Below are positions 22,828-30,064 of a DNA stretch of 64,000 bases, in pieces; position 1 is the first letter of the stretch, and every line of letters starts with the position of its first letter. Position numbers and translations under genes: made by a program. Source of the stretch: a virus. The stretch is taken from positions 62,001-126,000 of IMG/VR virus record IMGVR_UViG_3300036406_001035; one strand, written 5' to 3'. The notes under the pieces were generated by a model. The model searched no databases and was not told where the DNA came from. It saw only the letters and a list, made by a program, of their open reading frames with translations.

Positions 22828-23395
22828 TTCTCATATTCACATTTTTAAAAACATCTCAATGAAAAAATATTTATTTATCTTATTACGAATAATTGCTTTA
22901 ATTTGTTTAATTTATACATTATTTGTAATAACGAGATTTACAATTAGTGTTGTAAATCAAGAAGTTATGATAAAACAACGTTTTTATCGTACAGAAGAAA
23001 AAAGAAAAACTACATATCAAAATATGTATAAAACTGTATTAGAAAAATATAATGTAATTAAATTTGCTGATACAGGTTTTGCTAATATTATGTTAATTCA
23101 AATGTCTAATCAAAGTCCTAATAAAGAATTAATGTGGTATTGGGTACAACAAAATAATCCTTCTATAACTTATACGAGGGTTCTTGATATGTATAATGAT
23201 TTAATTAATTTAATTGAATCTAAACGTAATGACTTTACATATATTGAGAATGAATTACAGCAATTAAAATTTGAACATGATAGTTTATTGTTAACAATTC
23301 CTTCTAAATTTGTTGTTGGAAGAAGAAAACCAATAATTTATAGACCTATATTGTCTGATAAAACTGATGTAGTTTTTAGAACTAATAAGGAATAA
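22817..23395 (+). CDS. Hypothetical membrane-anchored protein
   Basis: 192 residues with one N-terminal membrane helix (YLFILLRIIALICLIYTLFVI) followed by a largely helical domain with a coiled coil near residues 125-155. An in-frame ATG at 22859 (MKKYLFILL) would remove a 14-residue basic extension and is an equally good start. Anchored with the domain outside or inside depending on topology; the positive N-terminus predicts an exported C-terminal domain. Last gene before the tRNA array. Confidence 0.6.
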   Translation: MKINSHIHIFKNISMKKYLFILLRIIALICLIYTLFVITRFTISVVNQEVMIKQRFYRTEEKRKTTYQNMYKTVLEKYNVIKFADTGFANIMLIQMSNQSPNKELMWYWVQQNNPSITYTRVLDMYNDLINLIESKRNDFTYIENELQQLKFEHDSLLLTIPSKFVVGRRKPIIYRPILSDKTDVVFRTNKE

Positions 23396-23435
23396 ATTAT
23401 AAAAACCCTTTCTATTTTTATAGAGAGGGTTATCC

Positions 23436-23661
23436 AGTCAGGTGGCAGAACTGGTAATGCCTATAGCTGAGTATTGGAATAAACAAGTAGACCCCTAATT
23501 AAAAGCCTAACGGATTTCACCACCAAGAACCAAAGTTCTGGAATAATAAAAATCCTCAGATGTGGTTTAGGGACTTATCAAACTCTCCGAAATCAGAGTA
23601 GGAGCTGTTAATAACCAAGATGGTAAGTGTTTATTTACAGGTTCGAATCCTGTCCTGACTA
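23436..23661 (+). tRNA. tRNA-like gene A with ~150-base internal insert
   Basis: The ends are those of a normal tRNA: acceptor AGTCAGG / CCTGACT, D-arm GGCAGAACTGGTAATGCC, T-arm ACAGG-TTCGAAT-CCTGT, discriminator A. The middle is far too long. A perfect helix AATAAAC (23478-23484) / GTTTATT (23629-23635) lies where a class II variable arm would start, and encloses ~145 bases with further stems (GGATTT / AAATCC, GAAC / GTTC, CTCT / AGAG). It is either a tRNA with a small intron or a tRNA-derived RNA. The anticodon cannot be assigned. Confidence 0.6.
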
Positions 23662-23675
23662 CAAAAAATATTAAT

Positions 23676-23834
23676 ATGAGAAGTAAAACAGTTCAGAGAA
23701 TGCTGGATAAGATGAAAAAAGACCCTTGGTGGGTTAAGTTAAAAAGATGGTTAATAGTAGAATTTTACGTAATCAATTGTTTGGGTGTTGTTAAATACAT
23801 AAAAAATAATATAGTCAGGTGGCGGAATTGGTAG
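23676..23834 (+). CDS. Doubtful small ORF between tRNA-like genes
   Basis: 52 codons, MRSKTVQRMLDKMKKDPWWV..., with a basic amphipathic start and a hydrophobic middle. It ends in TAG 21 bases inside the next tRNA-like gene, which argues against it. It has an A-rich leader. Kept as low confidence because it would be a plausible small membrane-active peptide. Confidence 0.3.
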   Translation: MRSKTVQRMLDKMKKDPWWVKLKRWLIVEFYVINCLGVVKYIKNNIVRWRNW

Positions 23835-23984
23835 ACCGTCTCTTGGTTGAGAAGGCTTATAGTCCATGTTCGGGGATTAACTCTTTGGCATACCGACAAC
23901 TACAGTGAAGTATGAATGTACCTCTCCTGATGTAGCGACAGAGTTTTAACTATAAGTATACAGGTTCGAATCCTGTCCTGACTA
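23813..23984 (+). tRNA. tRNA-like gene B with ~90-base insert
   Basis: Same acceptor (AGTCAGG / CCTGACT) and T-arm as gene A, with D-arm GGCGGAATTGGTAGACC. A helix CTTATAGT (23856-23863) / ACTATAAG (23949-23956) just before the T-arm encloses ~85 bases. Between D-arm and this helix is a hairpin TCTC-TTGGTT-GAGA, possibly an anticodon arm, although its loop has six bases. The total of 172 nt is twice that of a normal tRNA. The anticodon is not assignable. Confidence 0.6.
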
Positions 23985-24002
23985 CTAAAATATTACGTGA
24001 TA

Positions 24003-24134
24003 ATGCTAACTTTAGAAGAATTTAAAAATAAGTACTCTGTTGAATTAGATGGGTTATTGGATGATGATGTAAAATATTATTACCATATATATTTAGAAGA
24101 TCCATTTCAGTTTCATTCAGATATGATTGATTAA
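24003..24134 (+). CDS. Small acidic hypothetical protein (43 aa)
   Basis: MLTLEEFKNKYSVELDGLLD..., acidic with a YYYHIY segment, filling the space between two tRNA-like genes and stopping four bases before the second. Its position in a tRNA array lowers confidence. Function unknown. Confidence 0.45.
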   Translation: MLTLEEFKNKYSVELDGLLDDDVKYYYHIYLEDPFQFHSDMID

Positions 24135-24138
24135 TAAT

Positions 24139-24231
24139 AGTCAGGTAGCGGAATTGGTAGACGCAAAAATAGAATTAGTAAGGTCGTAACCCCTTTACAA
24201 TTTACAGGTTCGAATCCTGTCCTGACTACCA
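24139..24231 (+). tRNA. tRNA-like gene C (same ends, short middle, CCA encoded)
   Basis: Same acceptor and T-arm as genes A and B; D-arm AGCGGAATTGGTAGACGC; the 3' end reads ACCA. The middle is about 45 bases: a helix GAATT / AATTT adjoining the T-arm encloses GTAAGG / CCTTTAC with loop TCGTAACC. The D-arm resembles Leu/Ser-type tRNAs. The loop holds GTA (Tyr) or TAA (Leu), but no standard seven-base loop can be drawn, so the amino acid is not assigned. Confidence 0.6.
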
Positions 24232-24607
24232 TTATGGCGGAAACCTAACAAGTTGTGGGGCTCCTGTGTCTCTTAAAGTCTATAAAATACTTTAAGTCCA
24301 ATTAAAAAGACAAGGTAGTGCAGAGTATAAAATCAACCCTTTTATAAAATGAATACTTGATATGTATTCTGTGTTTTTAGGTTAAAAACTAGGATATCCA
24401 TACAACCTTATTTGTATGTTCTTCTATGAGTTTAAGGTTCTCATATTGATATAAATTATATATATGAAGATATATTAAAAGTTATTATAATCATGATTAT
24501 AACTTTTAGATTTATATCTGTTTGGCAAAAAGAGAAGAAGTATTAGGATGGTATAACTTACATCCGAGTGTCGTTTCATGAAACGATGCTACTCCTTATA
24601 AAAATTT
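24232..24607 (+). other. ORF-free spacer with palindromic hairpins
   Basis: 376 bases without a gene. Clear folds are AAAAGTTAT / ATAACTTTT around 24477-24508, CGTTTCATGAAACG (a 14-base palindrome near 24573), GGATG / CATCC near 24548-24572, and AAGGTT...AACCTT-type pairs earlier. The segment 24530-24595 could be a compact three-way-junction RNA. Its tRNA-array position suggests processing sites or another small RNA. Confidence 0.5.
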
Positions 24608-24678
24608 TCGAGTATAGTATAATGGTAGTACGCCTCATCCTGGAAGAGGTAGCATAGGTTCGAATCCTATTACTCGTA
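24608..24678 (+). tRNA. tRNA-like gene with atypical anticodon loop
   Basis: Acceptor CGAGTA / TACTCG (six pairs plus a T-T end), D-arm GTAT...GTAC, T-arm ATAGG-TTCGAAT-CCTAT. The anticodon arm CCTC / GAGG has an A-A mismatch and loop TCCTGGA. In standard numbering the anticodon would be CTG (Gln) with C at position 33; a wider loop would allow CCT (Arg) or TCC (Gly). The body is a good tRNA; the specificity is uncertain. Confidence 0.7.
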
Positions 24679-24777
24679 CTAATTAAAAAAATTAAACAAC
24701 AATGAAATATTCAAGTACATTCTTTGTTATTATGAAAGATATGAAAAAACATTTACATAACTTATAAATCTATAAAT

Positions 24778-25119
24778 ATGGATAAATATATAAATAAAGA
24801 CAATATATCAATTGTTTATAAATCTTATAAACAAAAAAGTTTCTGGATTTATCATCCTGAAAAAATAAAACGTTATTTTTTTGGTTTATATCAAGAAGTA
24901 GAACCTGAACATTTAAAATATCATGATTGTGATCTTATGACTACAACTAATTTTTCAAACTATATTATTGAAAATAATATAGTTTATGATAAACCTATTC
25001 TTGAGATACATATGAATTCAGGAGATAAACATATTATAAGATTTAATTCTAATGAAGAATTAAATAAATATATTGATGAAAATCCTTGGATATTATTAAA
25101 TCTTATGTTAATAAATTAA
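24778..25119 (+). CDS. Hypothetical protein
   Basis: 113 residues, MDKYINKDNISIVYKSYKQ..., Tyr/Lys/Ile-rich, with beta character and a C-terminal segment ELNKYIDENPWILLNLMLIN. The hydrophobic end recalls the LLLI-type tails of the following genes, though it is not identical. It begins the dense block of short genes after the tRNA array. Function unknown. Confidence 0.6.
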   Translation: MDKYINKDNISIVYKSYKQKSFWIYHPEKIKRYFFGLYQEVEPEHLKYHDCDLMTTTNFSNYIIENNIVYDKPILEIHMNSGDKHIIRFNSNEELNKYIDENPWILLNLMLIN

Positions 25120-25123
25120 TATC

Positions 25124-25387
25124 ATGACAGAACAAGAATTTAGAGATATATATCCTCCTGAAGTTATTGAGCTGATGCTCCAAAGACAGGAGGAGCAAGG
25201 AAATCCTAGAAATATTCAACCTTTTTTAAAAGACATTATGACAGGTACAATCTCAGGAGGATTTAACTGGATAAGAACTATTGAAGGTTGGTGTTTTTGG
25301 GATAAAGTATTAAATTATAAACAGTTTGAAGTTTTTTATAAACAATATCCAAAGAAAGAATTAAAAAACATTTTATTATTATTATGA
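25124..25387 (+). CDS. Short paralogue family 1 (EFR-YPPE-IELMLQRQ), copy 1
   Basis: 87 residues. The N-terminus TEQEFRDIYPPEVIELMLQR is shared almost unchanged with copies at 28817 and 35474, followed by QGNPRNI, a variable part with FNWIRTIEGWCFWD, and YKQYPKKEL. It ends KNILLLL, one of the recurrent hydrophobic tails. The final ATTATG joins it to the next gene in ATGA overlap. The conserved YPPE...LQRQEEQGNP block looks like a protein-interaction helix pair. Function unknown. Confidence 0.7.
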   Translation: MTEQEFRDIYPPEVIELMLQRQEEQGNPRNIQPFLKDIMTGTISGGFNWIRTIEGWCFWDKVLNYKQFEVFYKQYPKKELKNILLLL

Positions 25388-25659
25388 AATTAAATAAAGA
25401 AAGAATTGAATTACTTCGACAAAGAAAAGTAATAATTTATAATGATAAAAGTGATGAATCTGTTAAATTATTAAAAGAAATAGTAGATTTTATAAGTAAT
25501 AGATTTGTAATGGGTTCTGATACATTTTATTATATTAACACTAACGGATCTTGGGAGAGTTATCATCAATTATCAAATGATCACAAATATATAAAGCAAC
25601 ATTTTCCAGCCTGGTTTTTTGAAGAAGAATTAAACAATAAAACCCTATTATTACTATGA
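25384..25659 (+). CDS. Short paralogue family 2 (KLNKERIELL), copy 1
   Basis: 91 residues. The start MKLNKERIELLRQRKVIIYND and the end AWFFEEELNNKTLLLL are matched by the gene at 36818 (KLNEKRIELL... SWFFEEENNNILILI). The middle varies. It ends in the hydrophobic tail. Overlaps on both sides are four bases. Function unknown. Confidence 0.7.
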   Translation: MKLNKERIELLRQRKVIIYNDKSDESVKLLKEIVDFISNRFVMGSDTFYYINTNGSWESYHQLSNDHKYIKQHFPAWFFEEELNNKTLLLL

Positions 25660-25814
25660 TAACAAAAAAGAATAAGGTTATTTTATCAGTAGTATTATTA
25701 GTAATACTTTTATTTATAGCTTTTAGTTTATTAAATATACCATCTACATTGGCTATGTTTATTGGACTTGGCTTATTAGTAGCATTATTAATATATACTA
25801 TACTGAATTTATAA
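25656..25814 (+). CDS. Small two-helix membrane protein (52 aa)
   Basis: Starts MITKKNKVILSVVLLVILLF in ATGA overlap with the previous gene. Two long hydrophobic helices (about 8-25 and 31-50) are joined by NIPST. Shape and size fit a holin-like or other small membrane protein, but no lysis genes are nearby. Function unknown. Confidence 0.6.
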   Translation: MITKKNKVILSVVLLVILLFIAFSLLNIPSTLAMFIGLGLLVALLIYTILNL

Positions 25815-25859
25815 ACTTAAAAAACAAGAAATATGAAAGAATTACAACAATTAGAATAA

Positions 25860-26093
25860 ATGAAAAAAAGAATAGATAGAGTTTATAGTGGAGATATTTT
25901 TACATGTTATTATAACAATACATACATAAAAATAACTGTAATTAAAAGTGGCATTAAATATGTCACTTTTTCTTTACAGCAAGATACTCAACTTATAATT
26001 CCTTCAAAACAAGTTTATTTAGAAAATTTTAAAGAATTAGTAACACATTATAAAGAAGAAAAAATCAAAAACAATATTTTATTACTTATTTAA
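25860..26093 (+). CDS. Small SH3-like hypothetical protein with hydrophobic tail
   Basis: 77 residues, MKKRIDRVYSGDIFTCYYNN..., all-beta in the first 60 residues, then a charged helix and the end KNNILLLI. Its stop is TAA and the next start is 24 bases away. So the LLLI ending here is not forced by an overlapping start codon, unlike in most sister genes. Function unknown. Confidence 0.65.
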   Translation: MKKRIDRVYSGDIFTCYYNNTYIKITVIKSGIKYVTFSLQQDTQLIIPSKQVYLENFKELVTHYKEEKIKNNILLLI

Positions 26094-26116
26094 ACAATTA
26101 AAAAACAAACAAAATT

Positions 26117-27112
26117 ATGATTAATTTATTATTAGCTATAATAATTGGACTTATTATAGGAAAACAATTAGGAATATTCAAATTTAATGAATACGTTAAA
26201 ACATATACACAACAGGACTTTGAACAAGGTTTATGTAGTCGTCATGAAATTGGAGATGAAAACCCTAACTCACGATTAATAGCTAAAGCTATTTTAACAT
26301 TATGTATTACATTATTAATTTGGTTATTAGGACCAATAGGAGTTCAATGGATTAAAAGTGATACGTATGGATTAAAAATAGATAGATTAGGAACTAATAA
26401 AGGTGTTCCTATTGTTAGAGATTGTCAGGGTGTTGTTTTTTATAACACTTATCTTACAGATGTTAATGAATATGATAGGAAGACTAGACATATTGAATTT
26501 GATCAATTTGAAGTAGCTTGTAAAGGAGGTACTTTAATTCCTGTAAAACCATCTTTAAATATGGCAGTTAAAAAATCAGCTTTACCTTATATTTATACAC
26601 ATTTAACAAAAAGTGAAGATTTAAGTGATATTGATGATAAATTTGTTAAAAATGCTGTAAATATAGCTATAACAAATGCTACAAATTTATTTACTCCTGA
26701 TAGTATATTTAATAATGCTGATAATTACAGAATAACAGTAGAAAATTATTTAAAATTATCATTAGGTAAATATTTTGATATAGATCAAGTTAAAACTGGA
26801 CAAAGACCTCCTAAATCTATGATTGCTCAATTACAAAGAAAAGCAGAAGCTGTTCAAAATGCACAACAAGCAGAATTAGATAGACAAACTGCTGTAGCTA
26901 GAGCTCAAGAAAAAATGGCTACAGCTAGAGGAGACTCAGCAGAAGCTGTTATTACAGCATCTGGTAGAGCTATTGCTATTCAAAAAGAACAGTCTGTTAT
27001 TACACCTACTTATGTAGAATATATTAAGTGGACAAGAGCTGCTTCTACTGTAGAAAGAGTACCAAGTACTATATTAGGTACAAATACCTCTGTTTTATAT
27101 AACTCTAAATAG
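26117..27112 (+). CDS. SPFH/prohibitin-like membrane protein
   Basis: 331 residues. Two N-terminal hydrophobic helices (residues 2-18 and about 55-75) are followed by a beta-rich SPFH-type domain (GVPIVRDCQGVVFYN...IEFDQFEVACKGGTLIPVKPSLNMAV) and a long alanine- and glutamine-rich coiled coil (about 240-295) with the tail TTVERVPSTILG-like. SPFH proteins assemble into large membrane scaffolds. A phage copy could organise or protect the host membrane, or exclude superinfecting phage. The family assignment is by pattern. The ACAAACAAAATT leader suggests strong translation. Confidence 0.7.
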   Translation: MINLLLAIIIGLIIGKQLGIFKFNEYVKTYTQQDFEQGLCSRHEIGDENPNSRLIAKAILTLCITLLIWLLGPIGVQWIKSDTYGLKIDRLGTNKGVPIVRDCQGVVFYNTYLTDVNEYDRKTRHIEFDQFEVACKGGTLIPVKPSLNMAVKKSALPYIYTHLTKSEDLSDIDDKFVKNAVNIAITNATNLFTPDSIFNNADNYRITVENYLKLSLGKYFDIDQVKTGQRPPKSMIAQLQRKAEAVQNAQQAELDRQTAVARAQEKMATARGDSAEAVITASGRAIAIQKEQSVITPTYVEYIKWTRAASTVERVPSTILGTNTSVLYNSK

Positions 27113-27179
27113 TTATAAATTTAATTTTTAAAAATCATTTAATAAATACAATAAACAATCAAAAAAACAAACAAAAATT

Positions 27180-27725
27180 ATGGCAAATCCAAAAAAAAGT
27201 GCAAAAAGCACTACAATAGCTGACTCTAAAGCAGTAGCTACAGTTGAAACTCCAAAAATTGAACTTCCTGTTAAAAGTGATGGAACTCTTGACAAAACAA
27301 AGATTTCTACAACTATTAAACAATTAGAAGAATTACGAGATCAATTAAAAGGTAACTTAGATCAATCTGTTAAAACAGATATTTGTTTTAATATTCAATT
27401 AAGTTCAAAAAATATCCAGGAAATCGATACTTTGACTGATTTGGTTTATTTACATGCTGCTGCAAGAGAAGCAAAAAATAAATTTGATCAAAGTGTTTCA
27501 GAATTAGGACTTAATGGAGTAATTAAACCATTTAAGATTAATGATGTATCTATTGAAGAGTTTAATGCAGCAATTGTTAAAAGAACTTTTGAAATCAAAA
27601 ATAAAGCAAGTCTGGAACAAGTTGAAAACAGCTTGAAAGAAATGCAACAATTCCTTTCAGAAGAAGAAAAGCAAAAACGAGCTATGGAGCGTATTATTAA
27701 ATCCGCTTCTGGTTTATTACAATAA
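27180..27725 (+). CDS. Hypothetical coiled-coil protein
   Basis: 181 residues, MANPKKSAKSTTIADSKAVAT..., with a basic, disordered N-terminus, two helical regions (TIKQLEELRDQLKGNLDQSV; NSLKEMQQFLSEEEKQKRAMER) and a middle domain. It follows the SPFH gene and ends at a strong terminator. Similar in style to the coiled-coil protein at 32022, with the same AACAAACAAAAATT leader. Function unknown; possibly a partner of the SPFH protein. Confidence 0.65.
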   Translation: MANPKKSAKSTTIADSKAVATVETPKIELPVKSDGTLDKTKISTTIKQLEELRDQLKGNLDQSVKTDICFNIQLSSKNIQEIDTLTDLVYLHAAAREAKNKFDQSVSELGLNGVIKPFKINDVSIEEFNAAIVKRTFEIKNKASLEQVENSLKEMQQFLSEEEKQKRAMERIIKSASGLLQ

Positions 27726-27744
27726 TATTATTGTAAAATAACTT

Positions 27745-27785
27745 AAAAAGAGGGTTAATTAAATATTAACTCTCTTTTTTTATTT
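27745..27785 (+). terminator. Terminator directly before tRNA-Arg
   Basis: Long stem AAAGAGGGTTAAT / ATTAACTCTCTTT with loop TAAAT, followed by a run of T. It ends at the base before the tRNA, so it both terminates the upstream mRNA and borders the tRNA 5' end. Confidence 0.8.
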
Positions 27786-27857
27786 GGTCTCATAGTTCAA
27801 GGGATAGAACTACAGTTTTCTAAACTGTTAATCCATGTTCGAATCATGGTGAGATCA
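27786..27857 (+). tRNA. tRNA-Arg (TCT)
   Basis: A full, canonical cloverleaf: acceptor GGTCTCA / TGAGATC, D-arm AGTTCAAGGGATAGAACT, anticodon stem ACAGT / ACTGT with loop TTTCTAA (anticodon TCT, reads AGA), T-arm CCATG-TTCGAAT-CATGG, discriminator A, no encoded CCA. AGA is the favoured arginine codon in these AT-rich genes, so the tRNA matches phage codon use. Confidence 0.93.
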
Positions 27858-27872
27858 CAAAAAACCTTAAAA

Positions 27873-28193
27873 ATGAAAAAAGAAATTATTATAGAAAGAA
27901 TAGAGAAAAATAAAATTTATTTAATTGTAGATGATAAATCAATGTTATTAGAAAAATTGAGCAAATTTGTCTGTAATATAAATGGTGAAAATGATGAAAT
28001 ATTGCTTTATTTATTTAACTCTAGAGAAAATTATACTAAAAAGTTAGAAGTTTTATATGGTCATCAAGCAATTAAAGGAATTTGGCCTATATTTAATAAT
28101 CCAAATACTCCTATTTTAGACTGGTTAGTTAAAGAAATATATGAATTTAATAAACAATTTAATAATACTTCTCAAATCTTATTAATATTATGA
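27873..28193 (+). CDS. Hypothetical protein with hydrophobic tail
   Basis: 106 residues from the ATG at 27873 (MKKEIIIERIEKNKIYLIVDD), chosen because the longer frame would begin inside the tRNA. It is helical with a beta start and ends SQILLIL, another of the tail set, overlapping the next start. Function unknown. Confidence 0.6.
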   Translation: MKKEIIIERIEKNKIYLIVDDKSMLLEKLSKFVCNINGENDEILLYLFNSRENYTKKLEVLYGHQAIKGIWPIFNNPNTPILDWLVKEIYEFNKQFNNTSQILLIL

Positions 28194-28438
28194 CACATTT
28201 TTTACAATTTATAAGAGATTTCTTATTATTTTTTTACTTATTATTATTTATAATAACGATTATAAACGCATTTAATAGAAAATCTTTATTTCGTAGAATA
28301 CCAGAAGAAAATGAAAATGATATTCTTAGTTTTAGAATGTTGTTATTTGTAATAGTATATTTTATCGGTATGCCTCTATTTATAATATGGGGTTTTTTTG
28401 TTAATGTATATAAACTATTATTAGATGATGAAAAATAA
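28190..28438 (+). CDS. Small two-helix membrane protein
   Basis: 82 residues, MTHFLQFIRDFLLFFYLLLF..., with hydrophobic helices at about 9-27 and 48-72 and a polar loop (NRKSLFRRIPEENEND). The ATGA overlap links it to both neighbours. Likely an inner-membrane protein. Function unknown. Confidence 0.6.
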   Translation: MTHFLQFIRDFLLFFYLLLFIITIINAFNRKSLFRRIPEENENDILSFRMLLFVIVYFIGMPLFIIWGFFVNVYKLLLDDEK

Positions 28439-28820
28439 ATACGATATATTAATTTCCATTATAATTATTGGATTAGCTTTTCTTCTATTCTGTTCTTATT
28501 TAGATAATAGAACTGTAGAAGGATTATTGACATTATCCATAGTTTTGTTTACTATGGGAACAGTATTATTAATCTTAAGATTAATAACTATATATAATTA
28601 TAAATCAAAATCTACTTATAATTATATTAATAAAAAAGTAATATGTATAAATAATATATATTATTTAGAAGAATTAGATTTTACAATTTCTAAAGAATAT
28701 TATATTATAGATACTTATTTTTCTATAAAAGATAATGTAAGATATTGTATTATCAAAGATAACCAGAATAATAAAATTAAAATAAAAGAATCTGATTTAT
28801 TATTAATATTTAAACTATGA
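28425..28820 (+). CDS. Membrane protein with C-terminal soluble domain
   Basis: 131 residues. Two membrane helices (about 8-26 and 36-58) are followed by a beta-rich domain (YNYINKKVICINNIYYLEE). It has two possible starts three bases apart; the overlap with the previous gene is 14 or 11 bases. The end DLLLIFKL resembles but does not equal the common tail. Function unknown. Confidence 0.6.
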   Translation: MMKNKYDILISIIIIGLAFLLFCSYLDNRTVEGLLTLSIVLFTMGTVLLILRLITIYNYKSKSTYNYINKKVICINNIYYLEELDFTISKEYYIIDTYFSIKDNVRYCIIKDNQNNKIKIKESDLLLIFKL

Positions 28821-29080
28821 CAGAAAAAAAATTTAGACAAATATATCCTCCTGAAGTTATTGAGCTAATGCTCCAAAGACAAAAGGAGCAAGGTAATCCT
28901 AAAAATATTAAACCTTTTCTTAATCAAATACAAGTGGCTTTAACCACTGGAGGATTTAATTGGACTGATACTATAGAAGGATTTGATTTTTGGAATGACG
29001 TGTTATATCTTGAAGATATTAATGTATTTTATAAAAAATACCCAAAAAGTTCAAACAATAAAATTTTATTATTAATATGA
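28817..29080 (+). CDS. Short paralogue family 1, copy 2
   Basis: 87 residues. TEKKFRQIYPPEVIELMLQR and QGNPKNIKPFLNQI match the copies at 25124 and 35474, with the same FNW-T-EGF-FW middle. It ends SSNNKILLLI with an ATATGA junction to the next gene. The presence of copies at three separate places argues for repeated duplication or insertion of this small gene. Function unknown. Confidence 0.7.
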   Translation: MTEKKFRQIYPPEVIELMLQRQKEQGNPKNIKPFLNQIQVALTTGGFNWTDTIEGFDFWNDVLYLEDINVFYKKYPKSSNNKILLLI

Positions 29081-29559
29081 TAGATGAAATAATTTATAAT
29101 AAATGTCCTCAGTGTAATCAAGAATTAAAAAGACAAGATATTCTAGAACATTTTATGAATGCTAAAACTGATATAAATCATCCTCAGTATGATTATTATA
29201 AAAATTATTCTGATGAAGATATATATAAAGTAGCAGAAAGTTATGGTTATGATAAAAATAAACCTGTATATTTTCAGAATGATATTACATTGATGGAGTA
29301 TTCTCGATTATATGATGGTGGTTTATTATATAAATGTAATCATTGTAATAACAGCTGGGGTAGATTTTCTGGAATTCCAAATATCGAACCAGAAAAAGAA
29401 GCAAGGTATAGACTAAATATACCAATACAAAAATTTAATAGCGGTAATGGAGCCACATTATGCTATTCTTGTAGTAAAATCATTGATACTGGTCTTAATA
29501 ATAAACAGTTATTATGTGATGAATGTAAAATAAACTTAGATAAACTTAAAAAAACTTAA
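29077..29559 (+). CDS. Zinc-ribbon protein
   Basis: 160 residues with three cysteine-pair sites: CPQCNQ near residue 9, CNHCNN near 88, CYSCSK near 129 and CDEC near 146. These suggest two zinc-binding modules flanking a helical centre (YSDEDIYKVAESYGY). Nucleic-acid or protein binding is likely. No exact family. It has an ATGA overlap with family 1 copy 2. Confidence 0.65.
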   Translation: MIDEIIYNKCPQCNQELKRQDILEHFMNAKTDINHPQYDYYKNYSDEDIYKVAESYGYDKNKPVYFQNDITLMEYSRLYDGGLLYKCNHCNNSWGRFSGIPNIEPEKEARYRLNIPIQKFNSGNGATLCYSCSKIIDTGLNNKQLLCDECKINLDKLKKT

Positions 29560-29563
29560 AAAT

Positions 29564-30064
29564 ATGAATTATACTAAACTTTTTTATTGGCTAACAGTAG
29601 CTGATAACGCTAAAATCTTTTTTGGTTGGTTTGCTATTCTTTTTACATTAATATTTATAATAGTAACACTAGTAAGAATATTTAATACTTTGGAAGGTGA
29701 TGGATCTGAAGAATTTTATGATAAATGTAATAAATGGACATGGTATAGTACTCCATTTATGTTATTGTTTTTAACATTATGGATATTTACACCTAATAAA
29801 AGAGATGCATTACTTATAGTAGCAGGTGGTTCTACTATGAATTTTTTAACTCAAGATAGTACTGTTAAACAACTACCTCATGAATTGAGTTCTTATCTTG
29901 TAACAGAGATCAAGAATATGGCAGAAGAAACTAAGTTAGAGTTAAATATTAATGATAATAAACAAAAAATACTTGATGAAGCCAAACAATTAACAGCAGA
30001 ACAGTTAATTGAAAGATTAAAAACAGATACTACATTAAAAAATATATTAATTAATGGAAATTAA
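29564..30064 (+). CDS. Hypothetical membrane protein
   Basis: 166 residues with two transmembrane helices (about 22-42 and 60-80) separated by a polar loop with a WTWYSTPF segment, then a soluble helical domain (ELSSYLVTEIKNMAEETKLEL). Overlaps the pentapeptide gene by eleven bases. Function unknown. Confidence 0.6.
   Translation: MNYTKLFYWLTVADNAKIFFGWFAILFTLIFIIVTLVRIFNTLEGDGSEEFYDKCNKWTWYSTPFMLLFLTLWIFTPNKRDALLIVAGGSTMNFLTQDSTVKQLPHELSSYLVTEIKNMAEETKLELNINDNKQKILDEAKQLTAEQLIERLKTDTTLKNILINGN

Noticed and set aside
25833-25859. Eight-codon leader peptide before the gene at 25860
   Set aside because: Too short to separate from chance; no attenuator-like hairpins.
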